This document shows positions 1-4,627 of a DNA stretch of 11,109 bases, in pieces; the stretch's first letter is position 1, and every line of letters begins with the position of its first letter. Made by a program: the position numbers and the translations under genes. This DNA comes from JBBQYA01 sp038209155 (GTDB taxonomy: Bacteria > Bacteroidota > Bacteroidia > Sphingobacteriales > Sphingobacteriaceae): the NCBI GenBank assembly GCA_038209155.1, contig JBBQYA010000089.1, positions 1-11,109 on the forward strand. Reading direction: 5' to 3'. A model generated the notes under the pieces. That model was not told the DNA's origin, searched no databases, and worked only from the letters and a program-made list of their open reading frames with translations.

Positions 1-113
1 TGAGTTTCAAACTCGGCTGGTTGATTTATAACCACTAAATCACTATTTTTCTTTGGCGAAGCACAAGAAATTATTAATAGTGCAATTATAAAACTGGTTA
101 AAATTGATTTCAT
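1..113 (-). CDS. N-terminus of a predicted lipoprotein (partial, runs off the window)
   Basis: Reading the minus strand from the ATG at 113-111 gives 37 open codons to the window edge: MKSILTSFIIALLIISC, then ASPKKNSDLVVINQPAEFET. This is a lipoprotein signal peptide: a Lys near the N-terminus, a hydrophobic core at residues 4-15, and a lipobox ending in Cys17 (IIS-C), which would be lipidated after signal peptidase II cleavage. Residues after Cys17 are polar, as expected for the mature start. Too little is visible to name a family or function. The direction is away from the integrase remnant and ssrA, on the same strand. The reading frame and lipobox make a real gene likely. Confidence 0.65.
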   Translation of the reverse strand, partial: MKSILTSFIIALLIISCASPKKNSDLVVINQPAEFET

Positions 114-256
114 AATGTGTGTTTTAATGATGTACAACGAATATGTTTACGCATACTTGCGCAAATATCCAATATACCTGAATACTGGATTCTTGTCAAT
201 TGTGCATCTTTTTTTTCTGTTCTAAGCATATTTAAAACAATCATACGTATTAATAA

Positions 257-546
257 TCAAAAATCCAATCGGTCTATCGGGCTTTTTATTTGGTCAAATC
301 CCTTGGTAGTAATATGGGTATAAATTTCAGTGGTTTTGCTTGACGAGTGCCCTAATAAACTTTGTATATATCTCAAATCTGTACCATTTTCTAACAAATG
401 AGTTTCAAAACTATGTCAAATGCACCATGCGTCTTACTCCATTTACAATTAACAATCTGCAGAATAGTGTTGGCAATTTGTTGATTAAATGGAAAATCGA
501 TCTTAATTCGCAAAGATTCTTTGTGAGTAATTTTAGAAACTTTCAT
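257..546 (-). pseudogene. Tyrosine recombinase (phage-type integrase) remnant with internal deletion and frameshift
   Basis: The minus strand from the ATG at 546 encodes 51 residues starting MKVSKITHKESLRIKIDFPF and including KWSKTHGAF (about residues 35-43), which resembles the N-terminal SAM-like arm/core-binding part of Bacteroidota integrases. It then runs out of frame to a stop at 391-393. In another frame, 415-257 encodes 52 residues beginning HSFETHLLENGTDLRYIQ, continuing LLGHSSSKTTEIYTH and ending IDRLDF-stop. This is the C-terminal catalytic end of a tyrosine recombinase: the HxxR box region, the LLGH box and the nucleophile Tyr (codon 322-320). The central part with the first catalytic Arg is missing, and the HLR of the second box is broken around 411-424 (CATTTGACATAG where CATTTGAGACATAG-like sequence is expected). 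Total length is about 97 codons against roughly 300 or more for the family, so it cannot be active. It lies 288 bp from the 3' end of ssrA. Confidence 0.85.
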
Positions 547-563
547 ATTATAGAATAATAGTT

Positions 564-592
564 CGCAAACATATCGTATAGGTTGTGTTTGC
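564..592. repeat. Inverted repeat over the integrase promoter
   Basis: CGCAAACA (564-571) and its exact complement TGTTTGCG (585-592) flank a 13-nt spacer. The pair spans the -7 box and reaches close to the -33 element of the integrase promoter. A related imperfect pair, GTTTACGC / GCGCAAAT (145-152 and 159-166), lies on the other side of the integrase remnant. The placement suits an operator or an integrase/excisionase binding site, but that role is inferred. Confidence 0.4.
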
Positions 593-596
593 GCAA
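566..596 (-). promoter_or_regulatory. Bacteroidota-type promoter of the integrase remnant
   Basis: On the minus strand the -7 box TATGTTTG (573-566) fits TAnnTTTG. A -33 TTG (596-594) lies exactly 20 nt upstream, within the 17-23 nt range known for Flavobacterium promoters. Transcription would start about 10 nt upstream of the ATG at 546, so this is the promoter of the former integrase gene and may still be active. The palindrome at 564-592 overlaps it. Confidence 0.5.
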
Positions 597-784
597 GTTT
601 TAACCAATTCCCAATTGCATTATCTACAAGAGTAATACATAATTACCTTCAATTTTTTTACTTATCCTAATAAAAGAACTTATTTTTTGATTCTACAAAT
701 TTTATTCAAATCATTTGCTCTGGTCATTTTAGAAATTTATGCATTTTAATCTTTATCATATTAAAATTTAGATCGTTTTAAACT

Positions 785-816
785 AAAAAACCCTTCTGAT
801 ATTCTCAAAAGGGTTT
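785..816 (-). terminator. Rho-independent terminator of ssrA
   Basis: AAACCCTT and AAGGGTTT (809-816 and 788-795 in transcript order on the minus strand) form an 8-bp stem with a 13-nt loop, followed by a run of T on the minus strand (790-785). It begins about 18 nt past the 3' end of tmRNA, as expected for its terminator. Confidence 0.85.
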
Positions 817-833
817 ATTGTCTTAAAATTTTG

Positions 834-1203
834 TGGAGCTGGAGGGATTCGAACCCTCGTCCAAACATGGGACGTGTAGCGCTTTCTTCATGCTGAGCTT
901 TGCTTAATTGTCGGAATCAGGCAGGTGCATCGCTTACCAACCTAAATCGTATCTTTTTTGTTCCGAATTCGCTCAAAAGATAACCATGAATTCGTTCCTT
1001 GTTTTGTGGTATTCCCGGTGAACAGCCAACAAGAAAAAGCCATTCGGGAATAGTCAGTATGCTAAATTTCTAAAATTAAGCTGCTAACGCGTAGTTGTTT
1101 TCGCCAGTTAAAGCGGTTGAGAATTCAGATTAAAGCGCTAATATTCCCAATGCGCTGCATGCTTACACCCAAATCTTCCACCCTGTCAATTCCGGTCAGC
1201 CCC
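834..1203 (-). ncRNA. ssrA: Transfer-messenger RNA (tmRNA)
   Basis: Rescues ribosomes stalled on broken mRNAs and adds a degradation tag, acting with SmpB. The 5' end GGGGCTG (1203-1197) pairs with CAGCTCC (841-835) to form the acceptor stem, and a tRNA-like T arm (GGTTCGAATCC) lies near the 3' end. The tag frame at 1105-1076 reads GGC GAA AAC AAC TAC GCG TTA GCA GCT TAA, that is GENNYALAA plus stop, a typical Bacteroidota tag ending in the ALAA proteolysis signal. The CCA end is not encoded (the discriminator A at 834 is followed by CAA), so it must be added after transcription. Length is about 370 nt. A TATCTTTG box lies 14 nt upstream and a terminator lies downstream, so it is a stand-alone transcription unit. 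Confidence 0.96.
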
Positions 1204-1216
1204 GATTTGTAATCTC

Positions 1217-1224
1217 CAAAGATA
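1217..1224 (-). promoter_or_regulatory. -7 box of the ssrA promoter
   Basis: TATCTTTG on the minus strand matches TAnnTTTG and ends 13 nt before the mature tmRNA 5' end, leaving a short leader for RNase P to remove. No exact TTG is found at the -33 spacing; the region there reads TTTAGC. The -33 region falls inside the left edge of the duplicated ogt-end repeat (from 1236 up). Confidence 0.5.
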
Positions 1225-1235
1225 GGTTTTTGGAT

Positions 1236-1335
1236 CGTATTGCTAAATTTTTATGTTTAAAAAAGTAATGTTTTATTCTCAAAATAACGTTTGAATTCCA
1301 AGTGCGAATTTCTGCCTATGATTCAATAACCATTG
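1236..1335. repeat. Direct repeat, copy 1: detached copy of the ogt 3' end
   Basis: 100 bp aligned without gaps to 2195-2294 with 9 mismatches by hand count (about 91% identity). The first 29 bases are identical. Read on the minus strand it still encodes the Ogt C-terminus and stop, QWLLNHRQKFALGIQTLF, against QWLLNHEQKFAHGIHTLF in the real gene. Upstream of this point (above 1335) there is no ogt sequence, so this is an orphan gene end. It abuts the ssrA promoter. Confidence 0.9.
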
Positions 1336-1387
1336 AATTGCCAATTTTATAGGCTCTGATTAGGCTGTGTTTCTCCTTTGTCATAGG

Positions 1388-1981
1388 TTAAAGTTCATTT
1401 TCTAGTTGACGTTCGAGTTGAATTAAATACTCTCTTGTTTCTGTATCTGTCTCATTTTCAAGTCGGTTTTGTAGGTCGAGATATTTATTGCTTATCAGTG
1501 TAAATTTTTCCGTCACGATAAATTGGTCTAACCAATCTGAAAAGTCAAGCAAATTTTCTTGTTTGCTATTATAACAAAATCGATTGTCTACGAAGTCTTG
1601 TGTTTGAAGATTTGAATCTTCCCATTTTTTATTCTTCGTCACTTGTCGACCAAAGAAAATGTCGAATAAATAGGTGTTGCCACGAAATGTTTCGAATGCT
1701 TTTTTCTCTGCTTCTTTCAGTCTGTTGGTCTTAAAAAGTATGATAGTCCACTCAAACAAAAAGTCAGGATAGCCACTGTCGTCTGGGAAGTTTTTGGTAA
1801 ACCAATTGAAGTAACGAAGTCCGCTTGTAAAGTCGTTAAGTTCTACGTAAAGTTGTGGTGGAACGTAACGAAGTCCCAGTCCATCGTGATATTGTCCACC
1901 CCAACGTTTTTTGTCAGCCGAAAGTGCAGCTTTTACCTTTTTGATTTTATTTTTTATTCGCTCTAGTTGTTTCGCTGTCAT
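1388..1981 (-). CDS. Uncharacterised cassette protein, helical, TPR-like
   Basis: A 197-residue protein starting MTAKQLERIKNKIKKVKAAL. I cannot assign a function. Residues 1-26 form a very basic predicted helix. Residues 27-48 carry a WGGxYxDGxGxRYxPPQLY stretch. Residues 50-100 (GLRYFNWFTKNFPDD, then a hydrophobic helix and LKEAEKKAFETF) look like one or two tetratricopeptide-type helix pairs. Residues 165-197 are acidic and probably coiled. No signal peptide or membrane segment is visible, so it is probably cytoplasmic. It lies alone between the two ogt-end repeats. Sample rows of 60 bases inside it have 37-40% G+C by hand count, against 22-30% in rows inside ogt, which suggests foreign origin. 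No TAnnTTTG promoter is visible in 1982-2194. The ATG at 1981 is the first start. Confidence 0.8.
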   Translation of the reverse strand: MTAKQLERIKNKIKKVKAALSADKKRWGGQYHDGLGLRYVPPQLYVELNDFTSGLRYFNWFTKNFPDDSGYPDFLFEWTIILFKTNRLKEAEKKAFETFRGNTYLFDIFFGRQVTKNKKWEDSNLQTQDFVDNRFCYNSKQENLLDFSDWLDQFIVTEKFTLISNKYLDLQNRLENETDTETREYLIQLERQLENEL

Positions 1982-2194
1982 TATCGAAAAATGTTGTTGG
2001 TCGTGTTAGTTGATTGTCTGCCCGTGATAAGAATTTTCTTTAAAAGTCAGTGTTTAACTATCCACTGCTAAAAATTTATCATAAGGAAAACCTAAAAATT
2101 TACTTCCAAAGTCAGTTTGAAGACGATTAGTTCACAGTCCACCGATGACTTTACAAACTGTCGTATTTGTTTGATAGGCTAACATATTCTACAA
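1982..2194. other. Non-coding part of the cassette, upstream of its gene
   Basis: About 213 bp between the cassette gene start and repeat copy 2. I see no open frame of note, no TAnnTTTG box and no clear hairpin. It carries ATAGGCT near its end (2174-2180), also present at the other end of the cassette (1350-1356), which may be a border word or chance. Confidence 0.4.
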
Positions 2195-2294
2195 CGTATT
2201 GCTAAATTTTTATGTTTAAAAAATCAATATTTTTTTCTCAAAATAACGTATGAATTCCATGTGCGAATTTTTGCTCATGATTCAATAACCATTG
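2195..2294. repeat. Direct repeat, copy 2: functional 3' end of ogt
   Basis: Partner of 1236-1335. On the minus strand it covers the last 18 codons of ogt (from Gln142), the TGA stop and 43 bp downstream. The best-conserved part is the non-coding tail CGTATTGCTAAATTTTTATG and following bases (29 identical bases). Identity stops abruptly at 2294 inside the coding sequence. Confidence 0.9.
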
Positions 2295-2717
2295 TTTTCG
2301 CCACAAACCTCCTGCATATCCTGTTAGTTTTCCATCCGATGCAATCACTCTGTGGCAAGGCAAAAGAATAGCCAATTTATTGCTTCCATTAGCTTTGCCC
2401 ACTGCTCTTATGCTTTTAGTATTATCAATAGATTTGGCAACACCTAAATAAGTACATGTTTTACCAAATGGAATTTTTTCTAATTGTTTCCAAACTTTTA
2501 GCTGAAATATCGTTCCTTTTAATTCAAATTTTAAATTAAAGTCTTTTCTATTTCCTGTGAAATATTCGCTTAACTGTTTTTCGCATTTAATAATAATTTT
2601 GTTTTTTTCAATCAGACTATCATTTTCTTTATCAGCAAATAAAATAGAAATAAGAGCCTCATCAGTTGCTTTTATTTCTATGCTGCCAATTGGACTTTGG
2701 AAAGAGGAAAAATACAT
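2238..2717 (-). CDS. ogt: Methylated-DNA--[protein]-cysteine S-methyltransferase
   Basis: Suicidal repair enzyme that takes the alkyl group from O6-alkylguanine (and O4-alkylthymine) onto its own cysteine. The 159-residue protein has an N-terminal ferredoxin-like part (1-65) and the catalytic domain (about 70-153). The acceptor motif PCHRV places the active Cys at 121. RAVGKANGSN (104-113) supplies the Arg finger and recognition helix, and GYAGGLWRKQWLL (133-145) is the usual C-terminal signature. There is no Ada regulatory domain, so it is the stand-alone type. Its ATG is one nucleotide after the stop of the aminotransferase gene, so the two are probably translationally coupled. The last 18 codons lie in a repeat whose second copy is at 1236-1335, so the 3' end of this gene may have been replaced by incoming DNA without loss of function. 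Confidence 0.95.
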   Translation of the reverse strand: MYFSSFQSPIGSIEIKATDEALISILFADKENDSLIEKNKIIIKCEKQLSEYFTGNRKDFNLKFELKGTIFQLKVWKQLEKIPFGKTCTYLGVAKSIDNTKSIRAVGKANGSNKLAILLPCHRVIASDGKLTGYAGGLWRKQWLLNHEQKFAHGIHTLF

Positions 2718-2718
2718 T

Positions 2719-3918
2719 TTACATAGTTCTGCCTGGGTATTGTTTCAAAGCCTCATCCAAACATTCCATTGCTTTCGCTAAGTCTGTTTTATTTAATACA
2801 TAAGCAATTCGCACTTCATTTTTGCCATAGCCCGGTGTTGAATAAAAACCAGTTGCTGGTGCCATCATTACAGTTTGGTTTTCGTGACTGAAAGATTCTA
2901 GCATCCATTGGCAAAACTTATCAGAATCATCAATTGGTAATTTCACAACGGTGTAAAATGCACCACTTGGAAGCGTGCAAAATACCCCTTCCATTTTGTT
3001 TAATGCATCTACCAATAAATTTCTTCTTTCAGTATACTCTTTTATCACTGCATCAAAATAACTTTGAGGCGTATCTATAGCTGCTTCTCCAGCTATTTGT
3101 GCAATACCCGGAGGACTTAATCTTGCTTGTGCAAATCTCAAAGCAGAGGAAAGAACTTCTTTGTTTTTTGTAATTAATGCTCCTAATCTTGCACCGCAAG
3201 CACTATATCGTTTAGAAACTGTATCCATCACAATCACGTTTTCGTCTAAACCTTCCATTTGCATTGGAGAAATAAACTCTTTTCCATCATAGCAAAATTC
3301 TCTATAGGCTTCATCACAAAATAGAAATAAATCGTGTTTTAAAACCAATTCTTTTAATGCATTTAACTCTTCTCTGGAATATAAATAGCCAGTTGGATTA
3401 TTGGGATTGCAAATTAAAATTGCTTTTGTTTTTGGAGTAATCAGTTTTTCGAATTCACTAATTTCAGGTAAAGCAAATCCAGTTTCAATATACGAATGAA
3501 TAGGCTTAACAATCACATCTGCCATACAAGCAAAACCATTATAATTGGCATAAAAAGGTTCAGGAATTATAACCTCATCGCCTGGATTTAAACATGCATT
3601 TACAGCAATTGTAATGGCTTCAGATCCTCCAGTGGTTATGATTAGATTATCGGCAGTTATAGTATAATTTAATTTTTGATAATAAGTAGCTAATTTATTT
3701 CGGTACGAAGTGGTTCCTTCTGAAGCAGTATAAGCCCAAATTTTAAAATCAATATTTCTTACAGCATCCAGCATTCCTACTGGAGTTTCAATATCTGGCT
3801 GACCAATGTTTAAATGAAAAATCTTTTTTCCAGCAGCTTTTGCTGTATTGGCAAATGGTGTTAACTTCCGAATAGGAGAGGCGGGCATTGAAAGTCCCTT
3901 TGATGATAATTTAGGCAT
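2719..3918 (-). CDS. PLP-dependent aminotransferase, class I/II (aspartate aminotransferase-like)
   Basis: Fold-type I aminotransferase of 399 residues, the normal length. Motifs: NPNNPTG (171-177), Asp202 in CDEAY (pairs with the PLP pyridine nitrogen) with Tyr205, the Schiff-base Lys236 in VSKRYSACGARLG, and Arg370 in EVRIAY (binds the substrate carboxylate). The N-terminus MPKLSSKGLSMPASPIRKL and LNIGQPDIETP (36-46) are typical of the aspartate/aromatic aminotransferase group, and they support the ATG at 3918. The substrate cannot be fixed from sequence: aspartate, or another amino acid with 2-oxoglutarate. It is the first gene of an operon with ogt (one-nucleotide gap). The DUF1573 terminator ends only 12 nt before the start codon, and no TAnnTTTG box is seen in that gap, so its promoter is unclear. 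Confidence 0.9.
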   Translation of the reverse strand: MPKLSSKGLSMPASPIRKLTPFANTAKAAGKKIFHLNIGQPDIETPVGMLDAVRNIDFKIWAYTASEGTTSYRNKLATYYQKLNYTITADNLIITTGGSEAITIAVNACLNPGDEVIIPEPFYANYNGFACMADVIVKPIHSYIETGFALPEISEFEKLITPKTKAILICNPNNPTGYLYSREELNALKELVLKHDLFLFCDEAYREFCYDGKEFISPMQMEGLDENVIVMDTVSKRYSACGARLGALITKNKEVLSSALRFAQARLSPPGIAQIAGEAAIDTPQSYFDAVIKEYTERRNLLVDALNKMEGVFCTLPSGAFYTVVKLPIDDSDKFCQWMLESFSHENQTVMMAPATGFYSTPGYGKNEVRIAYVLNKTDLAKAMECLDEALKQYPGRTM

Positions 3919-3930
3919 GGCGTAAAAATA

Positions 3931-3959
3931 AAAAATCCTCCCTTGCGAGGAGGATTTTT
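3931..3959 (-). terminator. Strong hairpin terminator after the DUF1573 gene
   Basis: AAAAATCCTCC (3931-3941) and GGAGGATTTTT (3949-3959) are perfect 11-base complements around a 7-nt loop, with a T-rich tail on the minus strand. It follows the DUF1573 stop (3979) by about 20 nt. Its far edge is 12 nt from the aminotransferase start, so it could also act as a leader hairpin for that operon. Confidence 0.8.
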
Positions 3960-3978
3960 GTCAAATATTTTTTTGAAA

Positions 3979-4464
3979 TTAGTTACTAGATCCGGTTTTC
4001 TTTTCAGTAGGGCCTGATTCTCCTTTTACTGGAGATAAACTAGTAGCAGCAGCTGGTTTTGGTTCAACCGTTCCTTTGATGTACAATACCTTGCTTGCTG
4101 TTTTTGCATTAGAAGTTATTGTAATGGATTTGTTGAATGCACCTGGGCGACCTGTAGAATTGTAAACTGCTGTAATGATACCGCTTTCGCCTTTTTTAAT
4201 TGGCTCTTTTGACCATTTTGGAGTTGTACATCCACAAGATGCTTGCACATTGGTAATTAATAGAGGCTCTTTGCCAGTATTAGTAAATTTAAAATCATAC
4301 GTTGCCTGAATTCCTTCTTTGATTGTTCCAAAGTCGTTAACTTCTTTTTCGAATTTGAAGTCAGCTTGATTTGGGTTAACCGGAGCAACTTTTTCTGCCT
4401 CTTGAGCAAAAGAAAAAGTAGCAAAAGCAAGAACGGATACGAACGACAGCATTAGTTTTTTCAT
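3979..4464 (-). CDS. DUF1573 domain-containing exported protein
   Basis: A 161-residue protein with a signal peptide (MKKLMLSFVSVLAFATFSFA, cleavage probably before Gln21) and one DUF1573 domain over about residues 35-135. The domain shows the usual FxxxxxDFGTIKEG start, FKFTNTGKEPLLI, the SCGCTTPKW block with two close cysteines, and the GRPGAFNKSITITSNA strand pair. DUF1573 is an immunoglobulin-like (ASH/PapD-like) fold common in exported Bacteroidota proteins, with no settled function. The C-terminal 25 residues are Pro/Ser/Lys rich and look unstructured. It has its own promoter and a terminator, so it is a single-gene unit, divergent from the E1 gene. Confidence 0.9.
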   Translation of the reverse strand: MKKLMLSFVSVLAFATFSFAQEAEKVAPVNPNQADFKFEKEVNDFGTIKEGIQATYDFKFTNTGKEPLLITNVQASCGCTTPKWSKEPIKKGESGIITAVYNSTGRPGAFNKSITITSNAKTASKVLYIKGTVEPKPAAATSLSPVKGESGPTEKKTGSSN

Positions 4465-4487
4465 GACAATTAATTAAGTTTTAGTTA

Positions 4488-4518
4488 CAAATATAATATA
4501 GTTTTTTATTGATTTCAA
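4488..4518 (-). promoter_or_regulatory. Promoter of the DUF1573 gene
   Basis: On the minus strand, TTG (4518-4516), a 20-nt spacer and TATATTTG (4495-4488) match the Bacteroidota TTG / TAnnTTTG promoter. The expected transcript starts about 15-20 nt upstream of the ATG at 4464. The spacing is the same 20 nt as at the integrase promoter. Confidence 0.65.
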
Positions 4519-4627
4519 AAAGTATTCCAATTGCTGAAATATTTTTAATCACTTATTCTAAACGTATCCAAAATGGAAATGTTACGCTAGATTTTGTATT
4601 ATTGTCATCCTATTAATATTTAGCCAA

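Larger units (their letters stand above)
1236..2194. mobile_element. Putative 959-bp cassette unit inserted between ogt and ssrA
   Basis: One copy of the 100-bp ogt-end repeat plus a single-gene segment (1336-2194) make a 959-bp unit. Deleting it would join ogt directly to ssrA. Two short related motifs sit at the borders: ATTGCCAATTTTAT at 1337-1350, right at the repeat breakpoint, and ATTGCTAAATTTTTAT at 2198-2213, also at 1239-1254. No transposase, terminal inverted repeats or recombinase gene lie inside, so movement would have to be driven in trans, or the structure arose by recombination. The repeat is seen directly; that it is mobile is inference. Confidence 0.35.

Noticed and set aside
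117..558. Two plus-strand frames of 68 and 72 codons
   Set aside because: They lie opposite the integrase remnant or straddle it, and their translations show no recognisable family. The minus strand explains the sequence.
834..920. A tRNA gene, from the GGTTCGAATCC arm
   Set aside because: It is the 3' tRNA-like end of tmRNA; the 5' half of the acceptor stem is at 1203-1197 and a tag frame lies between.
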